Shown here in pieces: positions 17,816-27,895 of a DNA stretch of 64,000 bases. The stretch is from Haloferax prahovense DSM 18310 (GTDB lineage: Archaea > Halobacteriota > Halobacteria > Halobacteriales > Haloferacaceae). Position numbers and translations under genes: made by a program. Every line of letters begins with the position of its first letter. The stretch's first letter is position 1. The notes under the pieces are model-generated. The model was given only the letters and a program-made list of their open reading frames with translations, searched no databases and was not told where the DNA came from. Location: the NCBI RefSeq assembly GCF_000336815.1, contig NZ_AOLG01000009.1:184396-248395 (forward strand). The letters run 5' to 3'.

Positions 17816-18556
17816 ATGGCAGGTCCCCGAACGCCCCTCCTCAAGCCGCGCGAGTACTTCGCGTCGCGGACGCGACCGCTCGGCACCAAGCGGGCGCTCG
17901 CCGTCGTCGCGCTCGTGACGCTCGTCGTCGCGGCCGCCACCGGCGGCATCCTCGTCACGTTCACCCAACAGCTCGACCAGCAGGTCAGCGTCGACAATCC
18001 CGCGCACGCCCCCGAGTGGATGTGTGAAAACTACGAAGCGGGCGGTCCGTTCGCCGACATGGACGCGCCGGCGGGCTGTGACTCCTCGGTCCCCGAACAG
18101 CTCGACGAGCGCCTCGGCGACCTCGTCTGGGACGAAATCTCGTGGGTCCCGTGGGCGATGCTCGTCGGCGTGCCGCTGTTCTGGCTCTTCGAGGGGGCGA
18201 TGCTCCACCTCGGCACGTCGCTCGTCGGCGGCGAGGGCGGCTTCGCCGAGTCCCTGACGGTCGCCGCGTGGGGCATGGTCCCGAGCGCGGCCCGCGCCGT
18301 CGCGCTCGCCGGCTACCTCGCCTACGCCCTCCCGCGAATCGACCTCCCGTCGACTCCCGAGGCCGCGGTCACCGCGATGCAGTCCGCGCTGTCCGGGTTC
18401 GGCCTCGTCAGCGGGGTCGTCGTGGTCGTCACGGTCGCGTGGGCGACGTACGTCCGGACCTACGGGATGGCCCGCGCCCGCGACCTCGACGTCGAGTCGG
18501 CCGCGGTCGTCACTGTCGGCCTGAGCCTCGTCGGCCTCCTGTTCGAACTCGTCTGA
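17816..18556 (+). CDS. Yip1-domain membrane protein
   Basis: 246 residues from ATG 17816 with five predicted membrane helices. The first (about 25-45) is followed by an extracellular loop with two cysteines (EWMCENYE and [10 protein letters not shown]). Four more helices then follow, starting at [18 protein letters not shown] and including [15 protein letters not shown], which resembles the YIP1 family core. The two loop cysteines might form a disulfide. Yip1 proteins in archaea have no defined role. Divergent from pth2, about 96 bp apart. Confidence 0.75.
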   Translation: MAGPRTPLLKPREYFASRTRPLGTKRALAVVALVTLVVAAATGGILVTFTQQLDQQVSVDNPAHAPEWMCENYEAGGPFADMDAPAGCDSSVPEQLDERLGDLVWDEISWVPWAMLVGVPLFWLFEGAMLHLGTSLVGGEGGFAESLTVAAWGMVPSAARAVALAGYLAYALPRIDLPSTPEAAVTAMQSALSGFGLVSGVVVVVTVAWATYVRTYGMARARDLDVESAAVVTVGLSLVGLLFELV

Positions 18557-18620
18557 GCCGCGCCGAGCGGGGTGTCGTCTCCGCGCCGAGACGCGGCGGT
18601 GTCTCCCGTCGAAAGGTGGA

Positions 18621-18626
18621 TTTACT
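18621..18626 (+). promoter_or_regulatory. TATA box of dcd
   Basis: TTTACT lies 25 bases before the dCTP deaminase ATG, giving a leaderless transcript that would also cover the overlapping thiR-like gene. Confidence 0.5.
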
Positions 18627-18651
18627 TGTCCGCGACGCGCTCCCTTCGAGT

Positions 18652-19239
18652 ATGATACTCTCCGACTCGGACATCCTTTCGCGCCTCGCCGAGGGTGACC
18701 TCGTGGTCGACCCGATAGACGACGTGGACATGCAGGTCCAGCCCGCGAGCGTCGACCTCCGCCTCGGCACCGAATTCCTGGAGTTCCAGCGCACGAACAT
18801 CTCCTGTATCCACCCGAACCGAGAGCACGAAGTCTCCGAGTACGTCCGCGAGACGCACGTCCCGGAGGGCGACGACTTCATCCTCCACCCCGGCGACTTC
18901 GTCCTCGGCACGACCAAAGAGCGCGTGGCGATTCCGGACGACCTGCTGGCGACCGTCGAGGGGCGCTCTTCCCTCGGTCGCCTCGCGGTCGTCATCCACG
19001 CGACCGCCGGCATCGTCGACCCCGGCTACGAGGGCCAAATCACGCTCGAACTGTCGAACCTCGGCACCGCGCCGGTCGCGCTCACCCCCGGGATGCGCAT
19101 CTCACAGCTCGTGTTCACGGAGATGAAGTCGCCCGCCGACCGCCCCTACGGGGTCGAACGCGGCTCGAAGTATCAGGGCCAGCGCGGGCCGCAGGCGTCG
19201 CGGCTCAGCTCGGACCCCGAGTTCGGTGGCGACGAATGA
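18652..19239 (+). CDS. dcd: dCTP deaminase
   Basis: 195 residues, full length. The trimeric dUTPase fold is marked by [40 protein letters not shown] and [21 protein letters not shown]. The Ser/Arg and Glu residues of the deaminase site are in EGRSSLGR and QITLEL. It converts dCTP to dUTP for thymidylate synthesis; a bifunctional deaminase/diphosphatase is possible but cannot be told from the sequence. The stop overlaps the next ATG (ATGA, 19236-19239). Confidence 0.95.
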   Translation: MILSDSDILSRLAEGDLVVDPIDDVDMQVQPASVDLRLGTEFLEFQRTNISCIHPNREHEVSEYVRETHVPEGDDFILHPGDFVLGTTKERVAIPDDLLATVEGRSSLGRLAVVIHATAGIVDPGYEGQITLELSNLGTAPVALTPGMRISQLVFTEMKSPADRPYGVERGSKYQGQRGPQASRLSSDPEFGGDE

Positions 19240-20135
19240 AGTTCATCGAAGAAATCGTCGTGGACGCGTTCCTCCCGACGTTCCGCGCGCTCCTCGCGGA
19301 GGACCTCCGCGACCGCGGGTTCACCCAGTCGGAGGTCGCCGAGGCGCTCGGCATCAGCCAGAGCGCCGTCTCGAAGTACGCCCACGGCGAGGTCGCCACG
19401 AACGAGCGGGTCGCCACCGACCCCCGCGTCGTCGACCTCGTCTCCCGCGTCGGCGACGGCCTCGCCACCGGCGACATGACGCCCGTGCAGGCGCTCGTCG
19501 AGGCCGAGGTCCTCATCCGCCAACTCGAAGAGGGCGACCTCCTGTCCGATCTCCACGAAGCGGAGATGCCCGAACTCGCCTCCCACGACGGCTTCCGGAG
19601 CATCCACGACCCCGAGGGTCGCCTCCGAACCGTCGAGCAGGTCCGCTCGTCGGTCCGCCGCGGCCTCCGCATGCTCACGAACACCTCCGGCTTCGCGGGG
19701 CTCATCCCGAACGTCGGCTCCAACCTCGTGGAGTCGCTCCCGGACGCCGACAGCGTCGACGACGTGGCCGCCATCCCCGGCCGCATCTTCGACGTGAAGG
19801 GGCAGGCGACCGTCCCCGGCGAACCCGAGTTCGGCGTCAGCGGCCACGTCGCGGGCGTTCTGCTTTCGGCTCGCGCTGCCGGTGCCGACGTGAACGCCGC
19901 GCTCAACATCGTCTACGACGCGGGCGTCATCGAGGACCTCGAAGCCGCGGGCTACGAGTGCATCGAGTTCGACCCGGACGCGCCGACCGACCCGGTCCGC
20001 GAACACCTCACCGGCCGCGACCTGCCGGAGACGTTCGTCGTCTACCAGAGCGGCGGCTACGGCATCGAACCCATCACGTACATCCTCGGCCCCGACGCGC
20101 CCGCCGTCGCCGACGTGGTCCGCGTCCTGTTCTGA
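19236..20135 (+). CDS. thiR: HTH-ThiN transcription regulator (ThiR-like)
   Basis: 299 residues. Residues about 20-60 form an HTH of the XRE type ([24 protein letters not shown]). Residues about 120-299 form a ThiN-like thiamine-phosphate binding domain ([57 protein letters not shown]). Archaeal proteins with this HTH-ThiN fusion, named ThiR, are proposed thiamine-responsive repressors of thiamine genes. The thi4 gene lies about 0.8 kb downstream on the opposite strand. Coupled to dcd by an ATGA overlap. Whether the ThiN part is also catalytic is unknown. Confidence 0.85.
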   Translation: MKFIEEIVVDAFLPTFRALLAEDLRDRGFTQSEVAEALGISQSAVSKYAHGEVATNERVATDPRVVDLVSRVGDGLATGDMTPVQALVEAEVLIRQLEEGDLLSDLHEAEMPELASHDGFRSIHDPEGRLRTVEQVRSSVRRGLRMLTNTSGFAGLIPNVGSNLVESLPDADSVDDVAAIPGRIFDVKGQATVPGEPEFGVSGHVAGVLLSARAAGADVNAALNIVYDAGVIEDLEAAGYECIEFDPDAPTDPVREHLTGRDLPETFVVYQSGGYGIEPITYILGPDAPAVADVVRVLF

Positions 20136-20145
20136 GGTCCGTCCC

Positions 20146-20853
20146 ATGACAGCCGAACAGTCCCGTTCCCCGTCGTCGGTCGCCCAGTCGTTCTACACCC
20201 GCTGGGCGACGCTGTACGACGCGCTCGCCCGCCGCGCGCCCGGCGTCGGGAGCGTCAGAACCGAAGCCGCCGACGCGCTCGCGCTCGACCCCGGCGAGAC
20301 GGTCGTCGAGATGGGCTGCGGGACGGGCGCGAACCTCCCGTACCTCGCCGAGCGCGTCGGTCCCGAGGGAACTGTCGTCGGCGTCGATTTCTCTCCCGGC
20401 GTCCTCGACGTGGCCCGCGAGCGAACCCGCGAGTTCCCGCAGGTCCACCTCGTCCGCGCCGACGCGACCCGCCCGCCGATTCGACCGACCGACGCCGCCG
20501 GCGTCCCTCACGACCCGGACGCTCTCCTCGCCACCTTCGTCTCGGGGATGTTCGACGACTCCGCGGCCGTCGTCTCGTCGTGGGCGGACCTCGTCGGCTC
20601 CGGCGGGCGACTCTGTCTCGTGGACCTCGCGGAGACGACCGACCCGCGCTGGCGGCCGCTCAACCCGGTGTTTCGGGCGCTCGTCCGCGCCACCGCGCCG
20701 CCGGGGTCGCGCACCATGCGCGCCTCGCCGACGAAGCTGCTGAATCGGCGGCTCGTCGCGGCCCATCGGGCGCTCGAATCGCGGTGTCGGGTGACTCACG
20801 AGACGACCCACGCCCTCGGCTTCGCGCGGGTTCGTGCGGGCGTCGTGGAGTGA
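20146..20853 (+). CDS. Class I SAM-dependent methyltransferase
   Basis: 235 residues. Motif I is VVEMGCGTGANLPYL, the acidic end of strand 2 is VVGVDFSPGVLDVAR, and motif III is around VHLVRADATRPP. The C-terminal part (RALVRATAPPGSRTMRASPTKLLNRRLVAAHRALE) resembles small-molecule or quinone methyltransferases of the UbiE type. The substrate is not identifiable. It starts 10 bp after the thiR-like gene and is probably co-transcribed with it and dcd. Confidence 0.85.
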   Translation: MTAEQSRSPSSVAQSFYTRWATLYDALARRAPGVGSVRTEAADALALDPGETVVEMGCGTGANLPYLAERVGPEGTVVGVDFSPGVLDVARERTREFPQVHLVRADATRPPIRPTDAAGVPHDPDALLATFVSGMFDDSAAVVSSWADLVGSGGRLCLVDLAETTDPRWRPLNPVFRALVRATAPPGSRTMRASPTKLLNRRLVAAHRALESRCRVTHETTHALGFARVRAGVVE

Positions 20854-20982
20854 GAAGCGTTCCGAGCGCCGCGCTGTCGTCACTTTCGGGGAGTCTGCGA
20901 TACGTCGAAAACGGGTCGGGAGCGACCCGAAACAAGTGTCAGAGGCGTCGGGGGAACCGACAATCGGACCGTCGGGAGACGG

Positions 20983-21906
20983 TCAGTCGTCGGCCGGAGC
21001 GGGCCCGGAGATGCTCACTTCGGGCGCGTCGCGGCCGAGTTCGTCGAGACAGGACTGCGCCGCCTGTCGGCCGGACAGCAGCATGGCACCGAAGGTCGGC
21101 CCCATACGCGGCAGGTGGTGGGCGGTGGCGACGGCCATGCCGGAGGCGACGACGCCGGGGTGGACGACGCCCGTCGCGTCGACGATGCTGTCTTCGCTCT
21201 CGGAGACCCACATCGAGTCGTGGCCGGGCGAGTCGTGGCCGGGCGCGCCGTACTCGCCGTCGGCGGTCTTGTCCATGCCCGTGTTGTGTTCCTTGGCGTG
21301 TTCGATGCCGTTCACGTCGAGGACGCCGCGCTCGGAGAGCTTCGAGAGGACGACCGCGTCGTGGCCCGTCGCGTCGAGCACGAGGTCGGACTCGACCGCG
21401 ATGGGGTCGACGCAGGTGAGTTCCCGCGGGAGCGCGTGGACCGGCGTCCAGTTCATGACGATGCCGCCGACGCGGTCTTCCTCGCGGAGGACGACGTCGG
21501 TGAACTCCGTCATGTTCTGGATTTTCGCGCCGGCGTCGCAGGCGGCCTTGATGAGTGCGGAACAGGCGTGCGGGCCGTCGGCGACGTACAGCCCCTCGGC
21601 CTCGTCGCTCTCCTCGTAGGGGACGCCGAGCTCGTCGAGGACGCGCTGGGCCGGGTCGCGGACGGTCACCTTGTTCATGAGGAAGCCGCCCAGCCAGAAG
21701 CCGCCGCCGAGGTAGTTGTTCTTCTCCACGATGGTCACGTCGACGCCGCGCTCGGCGAGTTCCTTGGCCGCGACGAGCCCGGAGGGCCCGCCGCCCACGA
21801 CGATGACTTCGGTGTCCGTGCGCTCGCGGAACTCCTCCATCCACGAGTCCGAAATCGCGCGTGTGACCTGTGCTTCTGTCGCGTCGGTGAATCCGTCGAA
21901 CGACAT
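20983..21906 (-). CDS. thi4: Thiamine thiazole synthase Thi4
   Basis: 307 residues from ATG 21906. The FAD/NAD-binding motif is [17 protein letters not shown], followed by [16 protein letters not shown]. With this start, the cysteine in RELTC is residue 165, matching the active-site Cys165 that I recall from work on the Haloferax volcanii Thi4. The enzyme makes the thiazole precursor of thiamine from NAD and glycine; eukaryotic homologues use their own Cys as sulfur donor. The upstream GTG 21924 is rejected because it would place the repeated ACCTAG boxes inside the gene. Probably regulated by the nearby HTH-ThiN protein. Confidence 0.95.
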   Translation of the reverse strand: MSFDGFTDATEAQVTRAISDSWMEEFRERTDTEVIVVGGGPSGLVAAKELAERGVDVTIVEKNNYLGGGFWLGGFLMNKVTVRDPAQRVLDELGVPYEESDEAEGLYVADGPHACSALIKAACDAGAKIQNMTEFTDVVLREEDRVGGIVMNWTPVHALPRELTCVDPIAVESDLVLDATGHDAVVLSKLSERGVLDVNGIEHAKEHNTGMDKTADGEYGAPGHDSPGHDSMWVSESEDSIVDATGVVHPGVVASGMAVATAHHLPRMGPTFGAMLLSGRQAAQSCLDELGRDAPEVSISGPAPADD

Positions 21907-21970
21907 ATCACCTAGTGATACCACCTAGTAGTAAAAGCTGTTGACTGCGGCCGCGGCGACCTAGGTATAT
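21907..21970. promoter_or_regulatory. ACCTAG boxes between thi4 and E2: candidate operator
   Basis: ACCTAG occurs three times on the plus strand, at 21910-21915, 21923-21928 and 21959-21964. The first two lie 13 bases apart between the thi4 TATA-like CTTTTACT (minus strand) and its ATG. The first is embedded in the palindrome ATCAC-CTA-GTGAT (21907-21919). The third abuts TATAT (21966-21970), about 27 bases before the divergent E2 gene. Placement over both start regions suggests a shared regulator, with ThiR the natural candidate for thi4. Confidence 0.5.
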
Positions 21971-21996
21971 CATGTTCTATTGTGTATGTCACTACC

Positions 21997-23493
21997 ATGG
22001 CGTACGTAGTCAAGATGCCCAAACTGGGGTTGGAGATGAAGTCAGGCGAGCTCTCGGCGTGGCTCGTCTCGGAGGGCGACGAGGTCACCGAGGGCGAGCC
22101 AATCGCCGAAATCGAGTCGGAGAAGACGACGGCGGAGATTGACGCCAAGGAAGACGGCGTCCTGCGGCGTGTCGTTCTCGCTGAGGGCGAGTCGACAGCG
22201 CCCGGCGGCGCGTTAGCCATCGTCGCCGGCGCGGACGAGGACATCTCCCAGTTGGAGGCGGACGCGGGCGTCGGTGAGGGCGGCGACGAATCCGCCGGGA
22301 CCGACGACGCGGTGGCGGACTCGGGCGCGACCGAGACGACTGAGACGGCGGCGGCGACCGGCGACGCCTCGTCGGTCACGAAGCAAGGGTCGAGCGGGTC
22401 GGACGGGGCGTCGGGGAACGGCGAGGTCCGCGCGTCGCCCCGCGCGAAGCGACTCGCGGACGACCTCGGTGTCGACCTCACGGCCGTCGAGGGCACCGGT
22501 CCGCAGGGGGCAATCACTGAGAGCGATGTGGAGGCCGCCGCGGACTCCGCGACGCCCGCCGAGACCGACGACGCCGGAGCGACGGTCGCGGCGGCCGAAA
22601 AGCGCGTGTTCGCCCCGCCGAGCGCCCGTCGCCTCGCCCGCGAACTCGGCGTCGACATCGCAGCGGTCGAAGGCACGGGACAGAACGGCCGCATCACCGA
22701 GTCCGACGTGCGGGCGGCGGGCGGCGCGAGCGCGGCGGCAACCGACTCCGCGGCCGCCGGCGACGACGCGACCGACGCGACCGCCGCGAGCGAACCGGTC
22801 GAGACGGAGCGGCCGCTGTCGGGGATGCGCCGCACCATCGCCGACCGCCTCGGCGAGAGCTACCGCGAGGCGGTCCACGTCACGGTCGACCGGCGCGCCG
22901 ACGCGGAGGAACTGCTCGCCGCGGCGAACGCCGCCGACGACGCCCTCGGCGTGGACGTGTCGATAACGGACGTGCTGCTGCTCGCGCTCTCGGCGTCGCT
23001 CGACGAACACCCCGCGTTCAACGCGACCTTCGAGGACGGCGTCCACAGGCTCCACGGGGAACACAACGTCTGCGTCGCGGTCGACATCGACGAGGGACTC
23101 ATCGCACCGGTCGTCCGCGACGTGGCCTCGCTGTCGCTCGCCGAACTCGCCGAGACCCGCGCCGAGGTCACCCAGCGGGCGCTGTCGGGTGACTTCACGA
23201 TGGACGACCTCTCCGGGGGCACGTTCACCGTCTCGAACCTCGGCGTCCTCGGCGTCGAGTCGTTCGACCCGGTCATCAACCCGCCGCAGGTCGCCATCCT
23301 CGGCGTCAACACGATTCGCCGGGAGGCCGTGCCGACCGACGACGGCGACGTGACCGTCCGGCGGGTCATCTCCTTTTCGCTGTCGTTCGACCACCGCATC
23401 GTCGACGGGGCGGACGCCGCCCGCATGCTCGGCACGCTCGTCGAACACGTCGAGAACCCGTGGTCGCTCGTCATCGCCGCCGGCGGGCGGTGA
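21997..23493 (+). CDS. 2-oxoacid dehydrogenase E2, dihydrolipoyl acyltransferase
   Basis: 498 residues from ATG 21997. The lipoyl domain (1-80) carries the lipoyl lysine in AEIESEKTTAEID. Two peripheral subunit-binding domains follow, RASPRAKRLADDLG...GPQGAITESDV and FAPPSARRLARELG...GQNGRITESDV. The catalytic domain (about 265-498) ends with SLSFDHRIVDGADAAR, which contains the active His and Asp. Acidic Ala-rich linkers join the domains. It should transfer acyl groups from E1 to CoA; the E1 genes lie convergently downstream. Haloarchaea oxidise pyruvate by ferredoxin oxidoreductases, so the physiological substrate is uncertain. Confidence 0.93.
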   Translation: MAYVVKMPKLGLEMKSGELSAWLVSEGDEVTEGEPIAEIESEKTTAEIDAKEDGVLRRVVLAEGESTAPGGALAIVAGADEDISQLEADAGVGEGGDESAGTDDAVADSGATETTETAAATGDASSVTKQGSSGSDGASGNGEVRASPRAKRLADDLGVDLTAVEGTGPQGAITESDVEAAADSATPAETDDAGATVAAAEKRVFAPPSARRLARELGVDIAAVEGTGQNGRITESDVRAAGGASAAATDSAAAGDDATDATAASEPVETERPLSGMRRTIADRLGESYREAVHVTVDRRADAEELLAAANAADDALGVDVSITDVLLLALSASLDEHPAFNATFEDGVHRLHGEHNVCVAVDIDEGLIAPVVRDVASLSLAELAETRAEVTQRALSGDFTMDDLSGGTFTVSNLGVLGVESFDPVINPPQVAILGVNTIRREAVPTDDGDVTVRRVISFSLSFDHRIVDGADAARMLGTLVEHVENPWSLVIAAGGR

Positions 23494-23500
23494 AAGAGGC

Positions 23501-24511
23501 TCACCCGAGCCTGAAGCGTCCCTCGTCGGCAGCCCGTTCGAGGACCGACTCGACGTCGACCAGTCGCGGGCCGTCGCTCACCGGACGGAGGCGGACGGTC
23601 CCGTCCCGAACCTCGTGTTCTCGCTCGCCGTCGACGCTTATGACCCCGCGGTCCACCTCGAACGCGTAGTCCTCACGGTCGTCGAGGACGCGGTGTTCGG
23701 CCACGTCGACCGTCGAGAGGGTTCCGGGGACGGTAATCGCCCTGACCGTCGTTGGGGCGGTCGCTTCGTTCTCGCCCGCACGGGCCAGTCGGAAGCCGAC
23801 GCCGCCGGGGTCGTCCGGTCGGTGCGTAACGAGGCCGCCGGCGATGCCCGAGAGCCCGATTTCCGCGGGCGACGAGCGCGAGACGACGCCGCCGACGATG
23901 TCGCTCGGGTCGAGAATCGCCCGTGTACCGACGAAGGGTCGGTCGAGCACGCCGACGGTCGCGAGTCCGCGGATGACCGTCGTCTCTTCAGACCGGACGA
24001 CGTCGACCTCGATGGTTCCGTGGCGCGTCGTCGCCTCCGCGGTGGGGACGGCCCCGCTTCCGACGAGGCCGGCGGCCGCGCCCGCAACGGTGCCGTCGAC
24101 GGGCGTCGGGACGACGTTGTTCGTCCCCGTCGAGATGCTCACGACCGGCACGTCGCCGATGGTCTGGGCCACGTCTCGCGTCGTGCCGTCGCCGCCGAGG
24201 ACGACGACGGCGTCGGCGTGGTCCGCGAAGTGGGCCGCGGCCGCTCGGCTGTCCCGTCCCGACGCGGTGACCGTCATGTCCACGAACTCGACGCCGAGGT
24301 CGTCGGGCGCGTCGTCGACGATGCGGTCGGCGAGCCCCGTGCTGTCGGGCATGACGAGCACCTCCACGTCGTCGACGAGCGTCAGTCCCGCGAGGACGCA
24401 GCCCGCGGTGCGGCGTTTCGCGTAGTTGTTACTGACGCTCGCGCCGCCGGTGAGTCTGCGGATGTCGCGGCCCGCGGCGGGGTTGACGACGAGCCCGATA
24501 GTGGTCGTCAC
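23501..24511 (-). CDS. NAD kinase-like protein (AcoX type)
   Basis: 336 residues, GTG start directly after the E1beta stop. The NAD/diacylglycerol-kinase fold is shown by IGLVVNPAAGRD at the N-terminus and VVVLGGDGTTRDVAQ, the GGDGT phosphate-binding motif, with STGTNNVVPTPVDGT following. AcoX-type proteins of this family occur in acetoin or 2-oxoacid dehydrogenase operons, and their role is unclear. Here it is the last gene of the E1alpha-E1beta operon, so it probably serves the same complex, for example by modifying a cofactor; that is inference. It converges on the E2 gene with a 7-bp gap. Confidence 0.82.
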   Translation of the reverse strand: MTTTIGLVVNPAAGRDIRRLTGGASVSNNYAKRRTAGCVLAGLTLVDDVEVLVMPDSTGLADRIVDDAPDDLGVEFVDMTVTASGRDSRAAAAHFADHADAVVVLGGDGTTRDVAQTIGDVPVVSISTGTNNVVPTPVDGTVAGAAAGLVGSGAVPTAEATTRHGTIEVDVVRSEETTVIRGLATVGVLDRPFVGTRAILDPSDIVGGVVSRSSPAEIGLSGIAGGLVTHRPDDPGGVGFRLARAGENEATAPTTVRAITVPGTLSTVDVAEHRVLDDREDYAFEVDRGVISVDGEREHEVRDGTVRLRPVSDGPRLVDVESVLERAADEGRFRLG

Positions 24512-25518
24512 TTACACGATGCGGTTGATTGCGGCCTCCACGTCGGAGCCGCTGGGGAGCACTTCCTCTTCGAGCGCGGGGCTGAAGGGGATGTGAACGT
24601 CGGCGACGCCGACCCGCTGGATGGGGGCGTCGAGGCTGTAGAACGCGTTTTCCATGACGCGCGTCGCCACCTCGGCGTGAGTTCCGTACGACAGCGGGCT
24701 CTCGTCGGCGATGACGAGGCGGCCGGTCTTTCCGACGCTCTCGACCAGCGTGTCGGTGTCCATCGGGTAGAGCGACCGGAGGTCGATGACCTCGACGCTC
24801 GTCTGGCCCGCGAGTTCCTCGGCGAGTTCGAGCGACTCGCCGACCATGCGTTGGGTGGCGACGACGGTCACGTCCTCGCCCTCGCGCTCGACGCTCGCGG
24901 TGCCGATTGGGATGGTGAAGTCCTCGTCGAGCGGCACCTCGCCTTTCTGTTCGTATATCTGCTTGTTCTCGAAGACGATGACTGGGTCGTCCGACCGGAT
25001 GGCCGACTTCAACAGGCCCTTTGCGGACGCCGGCGTCGCGGGCGCGACGGCCATCACGCCCGGGAAGTGGGCAAACCACGTGTGAATCGTCCCGGAGTGC
25101 TGGCTGGCCGCGCCGCTCCCGCCGCCCTCGGTCGTTCTGACGGTGACGGGCATCTCCGTTTTACCGCCGAACATGTAGCGGTTCTTCGCCATCTGGTTGA
25201 TTATCTGCTCGGAGCAGACGCCGATGAAGTCCGAGAACATGATTTCGACGACCGGCCGCGTCCCGGTCGCCGCCGCGCCGACCGCCGCGCCCATGAAGCC
25301 GGCCTCGCTGATGGGCGTGTCGCGGACGCGCGTCTCGCCGAACTGCTCGACGAGGTCGCCCGTGACCTCGTAGACGCCGCCGAACTTGCCGACGTCCTCG
25401 CCCATGACGAACACGTCGTCGTCGCGTTCGAGTTCCTCGCGGAGGGCGAGTCGAATCGCCTCGCGGATGGTCATCTCCTTCGTCTGGTCCGGGCCGGTTC
25501 CGCTGCTGGTCTCGGTGC

Positions 25519-25522
<4 letters not shown>
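24512..25522 (-). CDS. 2-oxoacid dehydrogenase E1 beta subunit
   Basis: 336 residues. REAIRLALREELERDDDVFVMGEDVG at the N-terminus, SEAGFMGAAVGAAATGTRPVVEIMFSDF in the core, and the C-terminal transketolase domain with EVIDLRSLYPMD are all canonical E1beta blocks. With E1alpha it forms the thiamine-diphosphate-dependent heterotetramer that decarboxylates a 2-oxoacid and acylates lipoyl-E2. Its ATG overlaps the E1alpha stop (ATGA, 25519-25522). Substrate is unassigned: pyruvate, branched-chain 2-oxoacids and acetoin are all possible by homology. Confidence 0.94.
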
Positions 25523-26553
<1,031 letters not shown>

Positions 26554-26776
26554 GTGACGTACCAACAATTGCCATAATCTATGATGACTTTTTCTCAAAC
26601 TGACAGTCATCGGGTTAGTCGTGAGAAAGAGACTGTATAATCGAATCACACGGGGCTGTGTCGATTTTGACGACTTTCTTACACGAGGTGGCGCGCGCGT
26701 CTCTAGTCCCCCATCGCCGGCCGGTTACACCGATGTCGCCTCCCAACTTTTGGTGTTCACGTCCCAACGAACGGAC

Positions 26777-26806
26777 ATGCAAGCACTCCAGGTCGTGGTA
26801 GCATGA
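26777..26806 (+). other. Nine-codon upstream ORF coupled to the GST-like gene
   Basis: ATG 26777 opens a nine-codon frame (MQALQVVVA) whose TGA overlaps the GST-like ATG 26803 as ATGA, the same overlap used between operon genes here. It could couple or tune translation of the downstream gene, but a frame this short can arise by chance. Confidence 0.25.
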
Positions 26807-27783
26807 ACATGCTCTACGAAGGCGAGTGGCGAACCGACAAGTTCGTCGCCAACAACGAAGACGGCGAGTTCGAGCGCCAGACGACCGACTTCCGCAACTG
26901 GGTCGGCGAGGACGAGCGGTTCCCGGTCGAGGCCGGGCGATACCACCTCTACATCTGCCGGGCGTGCCCGTGGGCACACCGCACCGCGATGACGCGCGCG
27001 CTGAAGGGCCTCGAAGACGCGATTTCGCTGTCGCTCGTCGAACCCGTCCGCATCGACGACGGCTGGGAGTTCTCCGAGGACCTCCCGGACCCGCTGTACG
27101 GCAAGGAGTTCCTCCGCGACATCTACCTCCGCGCCGACGACGAGTTCACCGGACGCGTCACCGTGCCCGTGCTGTGGGACAAAGAGCGCGAGACCATCGT
27201 CAACAACGAGTCACGCGAAATCATGCGGATGCTCGACGAGGCGTTCGACCCCCTCGCCGAGCACGACGCGGACCTCAACCCCGACGGCTACGAGGAGGAG
27301 GTCGACCGCCTCATCGACGAGATTTACGAGCCGGTCAACAACGGCGTCTACCGCGCCGGATTCGCGACGACCCAAGAAGCCTACGAGGAGGCCGTCGAGG
27401 AACTGTTCGACGCGCTGGACCACTGGGACGAGGTCCTCGACGACCAGCGGTTCCTCGCCGGCGACGTGCTCACCGAGGCGGACATCGCGATGTTCGCGAC
27501 GCTGATTCGCTTCGACCACGTCTACCACACGCACTTCAAATGTAACAAGAAGGCCATCCACGAGTACGACAACCTCTGGAACTACACGAAGGAACTCTAC
27601 CAGCTTCCGGGGGTCGCAAAGACGGTCAACATGGACCACATCGTCCGGCACTACTTCGTCAGCCACGGCGACATCAACCCCAAGCGCATCTACGGCGTCG
27701 GTCCCGACCTCGACTTCGAGGCGGAACACGACCGCGACCGCCTCCCGGCGGACCTTCCCGCGGCGCTGACGGCCGACAACTGA
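26803..27783 (+). CDS. Glutathione S-transferase family, glutathionyl-hydroquinone reductase-like (Xi class)
   Basis: 326 residues. The thioredoxin-fold N-domain carries the Xi-class active motif in YHLYICRACPWAHRTAM (CPWAHR), and the helical C-domain contains FLAGDVLTEADIAMFATLIRFD. Length and the PKRIYGVGPDL tail match YqjG/ECM4-type reductases, which remove glutathione from quinone conjugates. Haloarchaea use gamma-glutamylcysteine rather than glutathione, so the natural thiol is probably that; this is inference. ATG 26803 and ATG 26809 are both possible starts. Divergent from the E1alpha operon across about 250 bp. Confidence 0.9.
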   Translation: MNMLYEGEWRTDKFVANNEDGEFERQTTDFRNWVGEDERFPVEAGRYHLYICRACPWAHRTAMTRALKGLEDAISLSLVEPVRIDDGWEFSEDLPDPLYGKEFLRDIYLRADDEFTGRVTVPVLWDKERETIVNNESREIMRMLDEAFDPLAEHDADLNPDGYEEEVDRLIDEIYEPVNNGVYRAGFATTQEAYEEAVEELFDALDHWDEVLDDQRFLAGDVLTEADIAMFATLIRFDHVYHTHFKCNKKAIHEYDNLWNYTKELYQLPGVAKTVNMDHIVRHYFVSHGDINPKRIYGVGPDLDFEAEHDRDRLPADLPAALTADN

Positions 27784-27895
27784 GCCGTCGCTCGGTTTTC
27801 GCGCTCGTCTCCGTCTCCGTCTCCGTTTCGCACTCGGCTCCGTTCTCGCCGCCTCTCTCGACACCCTATTCCCGTTCGAAACGCTATCACTTCTC

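Noticed and set aside
27806..27829. CGTCTC hexamer run after the GST-like gene
   Set aside because: Simple low-complexity repeat of about four units, common in this GC-rich DNA, with no flanking structure or spacer pattern.
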